Of a stretch of DNA of 64,000 nucleotides, positions 10,733-19,512 are shown in pieces. Made by a program: the position numbers and the translations under genes. The DNA comes from Lachnospiraceae bacterium (lineage in GTDB: Bacteria; Bacillota; Clostridia; Lachnospirales; Lachnospiraceae): assembly GCA_015057555.1 (NCBI GenBank), contig SVEC01000011.1, positions 32,243-96,242 on the forward strand. The letters are read 5' to 3'. Positions within the stretch are counted from its first letter, which is position 1. The number at the start of each line of letters is the position of its first letter. A model generated the notes under the pieces. The model searched no databases, was not told where the DNA came from, and was given only the letters and a program-made list of their open reading frames with translations.

Positions 10733-11404
10733 CACGATTTCTCCACCAGTCTTATAAATACTATTCTCTGGCACTATTCCTCTAACTGGTGACAGTGGAT
10801 AAATATTTGAATTCTTACCAATAACTGTTCCCGGATTAAGAACTGAGTTACAGCCCACCTCTACACAGTCACCCAGCATTGCTCCAAACTTTTTACGACC
10901 AGTATCTAAATCAACGGTCTTATCCTGTGATTTGACGTGAACCAAAGTCTTGTCACTCTTAACATTTGAAGTGATAGAGCCTGCCCCCATATGAGACCTG
11001 TATCCTAATATAGAATCACCTACATAGTTGTAATGTGGCACCTGAACATTATTAAATATAATAACATTCTTAAGCTCCGTCGAATTACCTACCACACAGT
11101 TTTCTCCCACCAAAGCACTACCTCTTACGAACGCACACTGTCTAACCTCGGTATTAGCCCCGATTATACATGGACCACCGATATATGCAGTAGCAAACAC
11201 ATTTGCAGTCTTATGTATCCACACATCCTCACTTGGATGGTCATAATCCTCCAAGCTAAGAGTCTTACCGTACTCTAATATAAAGTCTGATATATCTCCT
11301 AATGCCTCCCATGGATACTCATACTTTTCAAGCATTGGCTTAGCCACCGTATGCTCTAAGCTGTACATATTTTTTATCTTTATTTGCTCTAAAATCTCAC
11401 TCAT
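10721..11404 (-). CDS. Left-handed beta-helix (hexapeptide-repeat) protein, GlmU C-terminal-like
   Basis: A 227-residue protein built of hexapeptide repeats (for example VFATAYIGGPCIIGANTEVR and VVGNSTELKNVIIFNNVQV), the left-handed beta-helix of sugar-nucleotide acyltransferases and the acetyltransferase half of GlmU. There is no N-terminal uridylyltransferase domain. Enzymes of this class transfer acyl groups to amino sugars in envelope precursor synthesis; the substrate here cannot be told from sequence. The gene starts 6 bp after the stop of topB with only a weak ribosome site, so it is probably translated by coupling. A bidirectional terminator overlaps its 3' end. Confidence 0.75.
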   Translation of the reverse strand: MSEILEQIKIKNMYSLEHTVAKPMLEKYEYPWEALGDISDFILEYGKTLSLEDYDHPSEDVWIHKTANVFATAYIGGPCIIGANTEVRQCAFVRGSALVGENCVVGNSTELKNVIIFNNVQVPHYNYVGDSILGYRSHMGAGSITSNVKSDKTLVHVKSQDKTVDLDTGRKKFGAMLGDCVEVGCNSVLNPGTVIGKNSNIYPLSPVRGIVPENSIYKTGGEIVKKA

Positions 11405-11410
11405 AATCTA

Positions 11411-13429
11411 TCAGGCCTTTTTGCCTGCTCCCTTCTGGTAATATGGTTTGGTCTTATCAAATATATATGTAATATTATTCTGATTATTAAGTCCCTTTAC
11501 CAAATTAGTATTATTGATAACAAAGGCTGTCATCTTGTTAGTGTAGTCCTCCTTGGTTATGCTACCATCAGCCACACCTGTAAGTCCCTTCTCCCAGCTT
11601 GCAGTCATCTCAGCTCGAAGCAGACTGTTAATAGAATAATATACTACATCATAGATAATCTCTCCTAAAAATGTAGGGGTTACTATCTGTGTCTTCTTGT
11701 TCAGGGCAATATATTTGTTGGTTACCAACTTGGTAATAATACTATCTCTGGTTGCTGATGTACCTATGCCACTACCCTTAATCTGGCTACGCAACTCCTC
11801 GTCCTCGATAAGCTGTCCCGCATTCTCCATAGCAAGAATAAGAGTACCTGATGAATATCTCTTAGGAGGTGTGGTCTCTCCCTCTTTGATATCCAAGCTA
11901 CTTACAGGAAGCTTCTGTCCCTTCTTGAGAGCAGCCAATTCCTCTAAACGCTCTGGCGTAAGCTTATCCTCCTCACCCTTCTTTTCAGCTGGAATCCCAA
12001 CGATATTGAGATATCCTGGTTTCTTAAGACGCTTGAAATTAGCATAAAAGCTTTCAGTCTTAGAATCTCCACCCTTAGTGACATCTCTGGTAAGAGTAAG
12101 GGAAACCTTCTCGTACTCTGCTGCAGGAAAGAATATACTCATAAATCTTTTTGCAATTATATCATATACCTTCTTGCCTATATCTGACATACTTCCCAAT
12201 GCTCCGAAGCCCTGTCCTGTAGGAATTATGGCATAGTGGTCAGTAATCTGCTTATCATTTACATACTTTGATTTAGCAAGTCCCTTATACGCTTCCTTAG
12301 TCATAATGAGGTCTGCATATCCTGAGAGTGGACCGTAGTTTCTAAGTCCACCAACATTCTTGTGGATTTCCTTGGCTACTGCAGTAGATAATACTCTGGC
12401 ATCTGTTCTCGGATATGTCACAAGCTTCTTCTCATAGAGCTCCTGAACTATAGCAAGAGTCTCTGATGGACTTATCTTAAACATTCTAGAGCAATCATTC
12501 TGAAGCTCTGCTAGATTATAAAGCATAGGTGGTGCCTTCTTCTCCACCTTCTTCTCCACCTTAGCAACTGTAAGTTCCACCGGTGAATTCTGCTCCAAAA
12601 GATTTATCAGCTCCTCTGCAGTTTCCTTCTTCTTAAAGCCATTTTCCTTATAAAGAAGTGGCGACTCGTGGTATAACGAGCCCTCCACAGCCTTCCACTC
12701 TGCCTCAAATCCTTCTAGGGATGCCAATACCCTGTAAAATGGTGTAGGAACAAATTCACGTATCTCCCTCTCCCTCTTAACAATCATACCCAGCACGCAG
12801 GTCATAACTCGACCAACCGCAATAACACATCTGTCTAAGCCCAGATACTGCCTCACAGTGTAACTATATTTTAGTGACAAAGCTCTAGAGAAATTAATAC
12901 CCATAAGGTAATCCTCCTGAGCTCTAAGGTAGGCAGAATCACTAAGATTATCATACTCTGACAAATCCTTAGCTTCCTTTATACCTCTTAGTATTTCTTC
13001 CTCAGTTTGGGAATCAATCCACACTCTCTTCTTCTGCTTGTTCGGGCCAACCTCAGCCATCATATCAACCAAGCGATATATGTACTCTCCCTCACGTCCC
13101 GAGTCGGTACATACATAGATGCAACCAACATCAGCACGCTTAAGCAGCTTCTTCACAACATTAAACTGCTTAGAAGCACTAGGGATAATCTCATATTTGT
13201 AATTGTCTGGCACAAATGGGATGGTAGCCATAGCCCATTTCTTAAGATTTGGGTCATAAACCTCAGGATAACTCATAACCACCAGATGACCTACACACCA
13301 AGTAATAATAGAATCTCCTGACTCTATAAAACCCTCCTTGCTGCCTGCATTTGCGGGTCCATTTATTCCAAGCGCCTTAGCAAATTCCCTTGCCACACTT
13401 GGCTTCTCCGCGATATATAAATTCTTCAA
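11411..13429 (-). CDS. topB: DNA topoisomerase III (TTG start)
   Basis: A type IA topoisomerase that passes single strands and resolves DNA intermediates. The TOPRIM domain begins with NLYIAEKPSVAREFAKALG at the N-terminus. The catalytic tyrosine is in VTYPRTDARVL. The length (672 residues) fits bacterial TopB rather than TopA, and no C-terminal zinc fingers are visible. The start is assigned to TTG at 13427-13429. A GGAGG (13437-13441) stands exactly seven bases upstream, whereas an in-frame ATG at 13450 would place this site inside codons 3-5 and add residues not seen in the family. It precedes the beta-helix gene by 6 bp and follows the dehydrogenase. Confidence 0.93.
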   Translation of the reverse strand: MKNLYIAEKPSVAREFAKALGINGPANAGSKEGFIESGDSIITWCVGHLVVMSYPEVYDPNLKKWAMATIPFVPDNYKYEIIPSASKQFNVVKKLLKRADVGCIYVCTDSGREGEYIYRLVDMMAEVGPNKQKKRVWIDSQTEEEILRGIKEAKDLSEYDNLSDSAYLRAQEDYLMGINFSRALSLKYSYTVRQYLGLDRCVIAVGRVMTCVLGMIVKREREIREFVPTPFYRVLASLEGFEAEWKAVEGSLYHESPLLYKENGFKKKETAEELINLLEQNSPVELTVAKVEKKVEKKAPPMLYNLAELQNDCSRMFKISPSETLAIVQELYEKKLVTYPRTDARVLSTAVAKEIHKNVGGLRNYGPLSGYADLIMTKEAYKGLAKSKYVNDKQITDHYAIIPTGQGFGALGSMSDIGKKVYDIIAKRFMSIFFPAAEYEKVSLTLTRDVTKGGDSKTESFYANFKRLKKPGYLNIVGIPAEKKGEEDKLTPERLEELAALKKGQKLPVSSLDIKEGETTPPKRYSSGTLILAMENAGQLIEDEELRSQIKGSGIGTSATRDSIITKLVTNKYIALNKKTQIVTPTFLGEIIYDVVYYSINSLLRAEMTASWEKGLTGVADGSITKEDYTNKMTAFVINNTNLVKGLNNQNNITYIFDKTKPYYQKGAGKKA

Positions 13430-13468
13430 ATCATTTCCTCCAATGTACAACTAGTAATAATTCAACCT

Positions 13469-14494
13469 CTATGGAAGAACAACATTTGGTGAACCCTCTG
13501 AGCTATCCATATTTTCTGCATTCTCTAAGGTCACCTCTGCTATAGACATCATAGCTTCCTTAGTAAAGAATGCCTGGTGTGAGGTTAATATAACATTTCT
13601 ATAGGATGTAAGTCTTATAAGGTCTGCATCAGAAATATTCTCATCAGATCTATCCTCGAAGAAATATTCCTCTTCCTCCTCGTATACATCAAGACCAACA
13701 CCTGCAAACTTATCCTGGGCTAAGCCATCAAGAAGGTCTGTCGTGTTAATAAGACCACCTCTTGAGGTATTTACAAGAATAACTCCATCCTTCATCTTGG
13801 CGATGGAATCTTTATTAATCATATATTCTGTGTCCTTGGTAAGTGGACAATGTAATGTAATTACATCTGACTCTTTAAATAATGTATCTAAATCCACATA
13901 GGTAAGATTCTTACCAAACTGCTCAATAGCCTCCGGGGTCTTATCAAGGATTGGCTTGTAAGGATATGGGTCATAAAGAAGAACTCTCATATCAAGGCCT
14001 CTGATAACAGAAAGCATAGCTTGTCCAATCTTACCAGTACCAATAACTCCGATGGTCTTGCCCACAAGGTCCACACCCATAAGGCCATTGATACTGTAAT
14101 TAAAATCTCTAGTCCTAACATAAGCTCTGTGAAGCTTTCTGTTAACTGCAAGTAAAAGTCCTAATGCATACTCTGCAACTGCTCTTGGAGAGTAGCTTGG
14201 CACTCTAAGACATACTATACCAGCCTCCTGGGCAGCTTTAACATCCACATTATTAAAGCCGGCACAACGAAGAAGAATAGCCTTAACACCATTTTCCTTC
14301 AATCGCTTAATAGTCTCCTTCTTAGTAGCATCGTCATTAACAAATATACATACAGCATCGCAATCCTTTGCAAATGCAGCTGTATGCTTATTAAGCTTCT
14401 CCTCTAAAAATAAAATCTCAATATTTTTCTCCTTTGCCATAGGTTCAAACCAAATCCTATCATATGGCTTAGTATCATAAAATGCGATTTTCAT
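13469..14494 (-). CDS. D-2-hydroxyacid dehydrogenase, D-lactate dehydrogenase type
   Basis: An NAD-dependent D-isomer 2-hydroxyacid dehydrogenase of the D-LDH (LdhA) group, which reduces pyruvate to D-lactate in fermentation. The Rossmann motif GVIGTGKIGQAM is near residues 150-160. The catalytic Arg, Glu and His lie in the expected order: VNTSRGGLI, GVGLDVYEEE and LTSHQAFFTKEA. The start is the ATG at 14494: GGGAGG ends six bases before it, while the in-frame TTG at 14500 abuts that site. The protein is 341 residues. Hydroxyisocaproate or another 2-oxoacid remains possible as substrate. Confidence 0.88.
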   Translation of the reverse strand: MKIAFYDTKPYDRIWFEPMAKEKNIEILFLEEKLNKHTAAFAKDCDAVCIFVNDDATKKETIKRLKENGVKAILLRCAGFNNVDVKAAQEAGIVCLRVPSYSPRAVAEYALGLLLAVNRKLHRAYVRTRDFNYSINGLMGVDLVGKTIGVIGTGKIGQAMLSVIRGLDMRVLLYDPYPYKPILDKTPEAIEQFGKNLTYVDLDTLFKESDVITLHCPLTKDTEYMINKDSIAKMKDGVILVNTSRGGLINTTDLLDGLAQDKFAGVGLDVYEEEEEYFFEDRSDENISDADLIRLTSYRNVILTSHQAFFTKEAMMSIAEVTLENAENMDSSEGSPNVVLP

Positions 14495-14571
14495 ATCCAA
14501 CCTCCCACATTATGTTGACTTAATATATTATAATTGCATAGTTCTTTTAGTATGTTCACCTATACGAGAAA

Positions 14572-16014
14572 TTATCCACGTATTCCATTTCTCACATCCA
14601 TATAATGGTTAGCATACTCATCGGTAATAAGCTTGTTCTTAGTCATAAGATTAAGAGTATCCTTAAACTCATTATAGCTTAAGCTTGAATGAGCCATATC
14701 ATCCAATATCCTTGTTATGCTATCTGCGTAGCCATTTGCATCCAGTATATTATCTCTAAGCTTGATATTTGCTTTGTAGGCTTCCTTAAAGTATATATTT
14801 ACCTTATTAGAGGTTGTAACCTTATCCTCCACATAAAAGTCTACTCCTAAAAGGTCAAATAAATTCTTGGCAGAATTATTTGTAAAGTAAATACCTTGAG
14901 TTATACCATACAGATTCTTATAGGATGTAAGGTCTGTGGTCTTGTTACTTTGATTGTAATCTGGCAGATAAGGTCTAAAGCTTTCTGTAAGTATGGTGCT
15001 TTTCTTAAATATGCTGTAATCCTTATCTGGTTCTGCAGGTTGCTTCTTAAGGTAACTAATCTCAGTTATCCTAAATATAGGAACCATAAGAAGTCTTGGT
15101 TCCTCCTCAATCAAAAGAATATGGAACTGGTTGTCCTGCACCCAAACGTAGGCTGGCGTCTGGTAGATGTGATACTTGTCACTTCGGTCAACTAAAACCA
15201 TTCTATGATCCTTAATTACCTTATACTTGTGAAGAGTCTTCTTGATTTTCTTCTTAGTATATGTAGCTGCAGTATCTGCAGTAATTACCTTGAATTTTTT
15301 GTTGATGTGGTTATATTCTGCATCATCCTCGTCATCCTGCTCTGTGTTATCTGTGTTCTGCTCATAAGCCATCTGACTATTTGCAGGAGGTGCCGACTGA
15401 TTAAGAAGATTTGCCATATCAAGCTCACCTTGGAGCTCTGTAGACTGTATCTCCTCAGTTTCTGTACCCGGAGCTTGGTTCTTGGACGTCTTTACCTTCT
15501 TGTTTTTTTCTTTCTTTACTCTTTTCTTTTTTGCCTTCTTTACTTTAGTTTCTGTAATTTCCTCAGTATCATACTCTAGCAAACTATCTGGCTGCGCTTT
15601 AACATTATCTTTCTCATCCTGAGAATATGTATTCTGTAATACTTCATCTGTTTGGCTGACCTTGGTGGACATTTTCTCAGTTTTTTTATTCTTAGGATTT
15701 TTCTTACTTCTCTTTGAAATATTAACAGAATCCGAATCATTGGAACTTAAATCCATATGAGCAAATGAATCAGTACCAACGTCACTAAAAGGTTTGACCA
15801 CCGTAGGATTTTCCCCCTCCGCAATCATAAAGGTCTGAATAAGAGAAATTGTCACAAAACCAGCAACTATAGCAACAAAAAAGCAAAGCATATTTGCTAG
15901 CACTAAAGCCAACCCTGCAAAGGCTACAGTTACCACGCCTGAAAGTATGGCTAAGGCCAAGGAACGCTTAACCTTTTTCTCTCCATATTTGAATGTATTT
16001 ATTATCTTTTTCAT
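14572..16014 (-). CDS. Membrane protein of unknown function with charged linker
   Basis: I do not recognise a family. The N-terminus has two closely spaced membrane helices (about residues 16-65), then a long Lys/Glu/Ser/Thr-rich, probably disordered stretch (about 80-255) including several KKxKKxKK runs. A folded C-terminal domain (about 255-480) follows, with many aromatic residues (for example YHIYQTPAYVWVQDNQFHIL). Topology suggests both the linker and the C-terminal domain face the cytoplasm. The start is set at the ATG at 16014, eight bases after AAGGAG; the longer reading frame adds 13 residues without a ribosome site. It is divergent from the deacetylase gene. Confidence 0.6.
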   Translation of the reverse strand: MKKIINTFKYGEKKVKRSLALAILSGVVTVAFAGLALVLANMLCFFVAIVAGFVTISLIQTFMIAEGENPTVVKPFSDVGTDSFAHMDLSSNDSDSVNISKRSKKNPKNKKTEKMSTKVSQTDEVLQNTYSQDEKDNVKAQPDSLLEYDTEEITETKVKKAKKKRVKKEKNKKVKTSKNQAPGTETEEIQSTELQGELDMANLLNQSAPPANSQMAYEQNTDNTEQDDEDDAEYNHINKKFKVITADTAATYTKKKIKKTLHKYKVIKDHRMVLVDRSDKYHIYQTPAYVWVQDNQFHILLIEEEPRLLMVPIFRITEISYLKKQPAEPDKDYSIFKKSTILTESFRPYLPDYNQSNKTTDLTSYKNLYGITQGIYFTNNSAKNLFDLLGVDFYVEDKVTTSNKVNIYFKEAYKANIKLRDNILDANGYADSITRILDDMAHSSLSYNEFKDTLNLMTKNKLITDEYANHYMDVRNGIRG

Positions 16015-16174
16015 AGGCAGCTTCTCCTTAATTATCATTGGGAATTTGCACAAAATTATACATCTATAGTATAGCTTTTTATAGGCGTAAAATCAATATT
16101 AGAACACATTAAGGAAGCATTTTATTTAATATCTAAACATAGAATATAATAACTGTCATCTTAAGGAATTCAAT

Positions 16175-16969
16175 ATGCCAAAAGAACAATTCTCCCAGCT
16201 TGTAAACCCCCACATAAAACGCTTCAAATTACTTATTGCACTGGCACTTACTCTGGCAGTAAGTATATTTATATTTGAGAACAAAACCGCAGTACTGGCC
16301 TTTGTAGGAGCAAGTGCAAATGAGCTTCCAATATACTCAGTAGAAACCAAAGAAAAGGTTGTAAGCATAACCTTCGATTCCGCATGGGGTACTGAGGATT
16401 TAGATACTATCCTTGAAATTCTGGCAAAACACAACTGCGTGGCAACCTTCTTTGTAGAGGGAAATTGGGCGACAAATTATCCTGATGCGATACAAAAAAT
16501 TGCAGATGGTGGACACCTAATTGGAAACCACGGAGCAAATCACAAGCATATGACCAAGCTAAACGAAGCGGAGATGCTAGCAGAAATCCAAGGCTGTCAC
16601 GATATAATCAAAGAGCAAACTGGCATAGATATGACCTTATTTAGGGCACCATATGGAGACTACAACGAAACTGTAGTAGAAAGTGCCAAGTCCTTAGGCT
16701 ACAGCACCATTCAGTGGGACGTGGACTCCTTAGACTGGAAGGACTACGGGGTAGAAGCAATAATTGACACAGTCTGCAACCACCAAAACCTAAAAAACGG
16801 CTCCATTATCCTACTACATAATGGTTCAAAATACACCGCACAGGCCCTAGACCAAGCGCTTACAAATCTAGAAAGTCAGGGATATAGCTTCATAGCATTA
16901 GATAAACTAATTATGACTGAGAATTACGAGATTGATCATACGGGAAGGCAGTCGCCTTCATCGCCATAG
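16175..16969 (+). CDS. Polysaccharide deacetylase (PdaB/NodB family)
   Basis: A 264-residue NodB-homology deacetylase with an N-terminal membrane anchor (about residues 16-38), so it acts outside the membrane on peptidoglycan or another N-acetylated glycan. NodB motifs are visible: VSITFDSAWG (motif 1, in the PdaB-like form), HLIGNHGANHKHM (the metal-binding His pair), FRAPYGDYN (motif 3) and IILLHNGS (motif 5). PdaB-type proteins are linked to sporulation or wall modification in clostridia; the substrate here is not shown. The ATG has AAGGA seven bases upstream. The last codons run through two small hairpins. Confidence 0.88.
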   Translation: MPKEQFSQLVNPHIKRFKLLIALALTLAVSIFIFENKTAVLAFVGASANELPIYSVETKEKVVSITFDSAWGTEDLDTILEILAKHNCVATFFVEGNWATNYPDAIQKIADGGHLIGNHGANHKHMTKLNEAEMLAEIQGCHDIIKEQTGIDMTLFRAPYGDYNETVVESAKSLGYSTIQWDVDSLDWKDYGVEAIIDTVCNHQNLKNGSIILLHNGSKYTAQALDQALTNLESQGYSFIALDKLIMTENYEIDHTGRQSPSSP

Positions 16970-17029
16970 GCGATGGTGAAAGTTGTTTGACCGGCACATA
17001 AGCTATGCACCGGTCAAACAACTTTCACC
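16944..17029. terminator. Cluster of three hairpins between convergent genes, probable transcription stop
   Basis: Three adjacent inverted repeats: a 6-bp stem with a 4-nt loop (16944-16959), a 7-bp stem with a 3-nt loop (16959-16975) and a perfect 20-bp stem (16975-16994 with 17010-17029). The large stem has no T-run on either strand, so it is not a classical intrinsic terminator, although its position between the convergent deacetylase and tyrS suggests that role. Confidence 0.55.
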
Positions 17030-17034
17030 CTAAA

Positions 17035-18258
17035 CTAGGCAATGAAGTTAATCTTTCTAAAGTTCTTCTTACCACGCTTAATAATAATTTCTCCTGCAAG
17101 GTCAGAAGCTGTATAAGTAGTTCCAATATCTGTAACCTTCTCATCATTTACAGATACACCACCCTGCTCAATACCACGTCTACCCTCATTTCTTGAAACA
17201 ACAAGACCTGACTTAACAAGAAGTGAGATAATATCAATAGCGCCATCCTTAAGGTCCTCTGAGCTAATATCGGCAGTTGGCATATTTGCAGCATTACCGC
17301 TAGTAAAAAGTGCACGTGCAGCCTCAAGAGCCTTCTTACCCTCTTCCTCACCGTGAACAAGAGTTGTAAGCTCGTAAGCAAGTACCTCCTTAGCCTTATT
17401 AAGCTCACTACCCTCATACTTCTCCATCTCCTGAATCTGCTCAAGAGGAAGGAAGGTAAGCATCTTAAGACACTTGATAACATCTGCATCAGCTACATTT
17501 CTCCAGTACTGGAAGAACTCGAATGGTGTAGTCTTGTTAGGATCAAGCCATACAGCTCCCTTCTGAGTCTTACCCATCTTCTTACCCTCTGAGTTAAGAA
17601 GAAGTGTAATAGTCATAGCGTGAGCATCCTTACCAAGCTTACGTCTGATAAGCTCTGTACCGCCAAGCATATTTGACCACTGGTCATCTCCACCAAACTG
17701 AAGATTACAGCCATACTTCTGGTAAAGTGCGTAGAAGTCGTAGCTCTGCATAATCATATAGTTAAACTCAAGGAATGAAAGGCCCTTCTCCATTCTCTGC
17801 TTGTAGCACTCAGCTGTAAGCATACGATTAACGCTAAAATGAGCTCCAACCTCTCTAAGAACGTCTACGTAGTTAAGGTCAAGGAGCCAGTCAGCGTTAT
17901 TTACAAGCATAGCCTTGTCCTCTGAGAAGTCGATAAATCTACTCATCTGCTTCTTAAAGCACTCAACGTTATGCTGAATAGTCTCCTCTGTCATCATCTG
18001 TCTCATATCAGTTCTACCAGATGGGTCACCAATCATAGCTGTACCGCCACCGATAAGAGCGATAGGCTTATTTCCACCCATCTGAAGTCTCTTCATAAGG
18101 CAAAGAGCCATAAAGTGACCTACATGTAAGCTGTCTGCTGTAGGGTCAAAGCCGATGTAAAATGTAGCCTTTCCCTCGTTAATTAAGTTGCTGATTTCCT
18201 CTTCATTTGTAACCTGGGCGATAAGACCTCTGGCTACAAGCTCGTCGTAAAGCTTCAT
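17035..18258 (-). CDS. tyrS: Tyrosyl-tRNA synthetase
   Basis: Charges tRNA-Tyr. This class I synthetase is 407 residues. The HIGH-type motif is HVGHF near residue 46, in [15 protein letters not shown], and the KMSKS-type motif is KMGKT near residue 230. The tyrosine and ATP site segments [10 protein letters not shown] and [11 protein letters not shown] are present. A C-terminal S4 RNA-binding domain ends the protein ([10 protein letters not shown]). GGAGG lies six bases before the ATG. Many Firmicute tyrS genes are controlled by a T-box leader, but only 87 bp separate this gene from the upstream transporter and no T-box is visible. Confidence 0.97.
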   Translation of the reverse strand: MKLYDELVARGLIAQVTNEEEISNLINEGKATFYIGFDPTADSLHVGHFMALCLMKRLQMGGNKPIALIGGGTAMIGDPSGRTDMRQMMTEETIQHNVECFKKQMSRFIDFSEDKAMLVNNADWLLDLNYVDVLREVGAHFSVNRMLTAECYKQRMEKGLSFLEFNYMIMQSYDFYALYQKYGCNLQFGGDDQWSNMLGGTELIRRKLGKDAHAMTITLLLNSEGKKMGKTQKGAVWLDPNKTTPFEFFQYWRNVADADVIKCLKMLTFLPLEQIQEMEKYEGSELNKAKEVLAYELTTLVHGEEEGKKALEAARALFTSGNAANMPTADISSEDLKDGAIDIISLLVKSGLVVSRNEGRRGIEQGGVSVNDEKVTDIGTTYTASDLAGEIIIKRGKKNFRKINFIA

Positions 18259-18345
18259 ATTCTACCTCCAAATATATATAAATATATAATCTCTCATAAA
18301 TTACCAAGGGTAATTATAAACGAAAACTCCGTAATCATCAAGACA

Positions 18346-19512
18346 CTAATAGTAATTCTTCTCAAAGGTTATTACCGTATAATACCTCTTTTCTCTCAAA
18401 AGAAGCTTCTCATCAATAGCTTCCTTAATCTGTCTGTCATTAAGCTTACAGCCGTGAGGCACTACCACATCAAATATAAGATTAGTATGACTAGGTCCAG
18501 CTACCATTCTAAAGTCATGAAAATGAAGTTCATTATCAATCTCCTGAAGAATAACCTTTATCATATCCTTGCAAAGCTTTAGATTCTCATTATCGGTTTC
18601 AACAGGATCCATATGAATAGTCATACGAATACCTAGCTCATCGTAAATATTTCTCTCTAGCTCATCTATAGCATCGTGGATATCCATAATATTTTCCTTA
18701 CCATCCACCTCAATATGTACGCTTCCAATCAGATTTCCCGGGCCATAGCTATGGATAATCAAATCGTGCATACCAAGGGAATAATGACACTCATCCACTA
18801 TCTCCTTTAGACTCTCCACCACCTCTGGTGAAGCTGGCTGCCCTAAAAGCTCATCCACAGTTTCCTTAACAATTCCAAAACCGGATAAAAGAATCATAAC
18901 AGATACAACTATACCCATAATTCCGTCTAAAGGCGCATCAGTAAATATTGAAGCCACTAAGGCTACCAATGTGGCTGCGGTGGCTAATACATCATTGAAG
19001 CTATCCTTTGAGGTTGCAAGCATGACTGAGCTATCTATAGTCTTTCCCAGCTTCCTATTAAACATTCCCATCCATAGCTTTATTAATATAGATAGTACAA
19101 GTACCACCAGTGCTACTACCGAAAATTTCACAGTATCCGGATGTATCACTTTGTCTACGGAACCTGTAAAAAGCTCCACACCAACCACCATAATAACCAC
19201 AGCTATCAATAATGAGGTTAGATGCTCCATACGACCATGTCCAAAGGGATGGTCCTTATCTGCAGGCTTTGCTGCCATCTTGTATCCAAACATTGTAACT
19301 ATGCAGGAAGCACAATCAGATAAATTATTAAAGCCATCTGAGATAATAGCTATGGAATTAGCCAATGTACCTATTACAAACTTAGCTATAAAAAGCAATA
19401 TATTGCAGGCGATTCCCACCCAGGAGCTTAGAACTCCGTAGGCCTCTCTCACCTTCTGATTTTTAACATCCTCATTGTTCTTCACAAATTTACTCACTAG
19501 TAATCTGGTCAT
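18346..19512 (-). CDS. Cation diffusion facilitator (CDF) family metal transporter
   Basis: A metal/proton antiporter that exports divalent cations such as Zn, Co, Mn or Fe. Six membrane helices cover roughly residues 25-220. The metal-site motifs SDGFNNLSD (helix 2) and DHPFGHGRMEHLTS are present, followed by a cytosolic ferredoxin-like domain with a C-terminal extension (total 388 residues). The start is set at the ATG at 19512: AAAGGAGG lies seven bases upstream. The longer frame reads into the preceding gene without a ribosome site. It still overlaps the end of the O-antigen-ligase-like gene by 23 bp. The metal cannot be assigned. Confidence 0.92.
   Translation of the reverse strand: MTRLLVSKFVKNNEDVKNQKVREAYGVLSSWVGIACNILLFIAKFVIGTLANSIAIISDGFNNLSDCASCIVTMFGYKMAAKPADKDHPFGHGRMEHLTSLLIAVVIMVVGVELFTGSVDKVIHPDTVKFSVVALVVLVLSILIKLWMGMFNRKLGKTIDSSVMLATSKDSFNDVLATAATLVALVASIFTDAPLDGIMGIVVSVMILLSGFGIVKETVDELLGQPASPEVVESLKEIVDECHYSLGMHDLIIHSYGPGNLIGSVHIEVDGKENIMDIHDAIDELERNIYDELGIRMTIHMDPVETDNENLKLCKDMIKVILQEIDNELHFHDFRMVAGPSHTNLIFDVVVPHGCKLNDRQIKEAIDEKLLLREKRYYTVITFEKNYY

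Noticed and set aside
13430..13450. ATG start of topB at 13450
   Set aside because: It would place the GGAGG ribosome site inside the gene and add seven residues before the conserved N-terminus; TTG at 13429 has ideal spacing.
17035..18345. T-box leader upstream of tyrS
   Set aside because: Only 87 bp separate tyrS from the preceding transporter gene, and no T-box bulge, specifier loop or terminator/antiterminator pair is visible.
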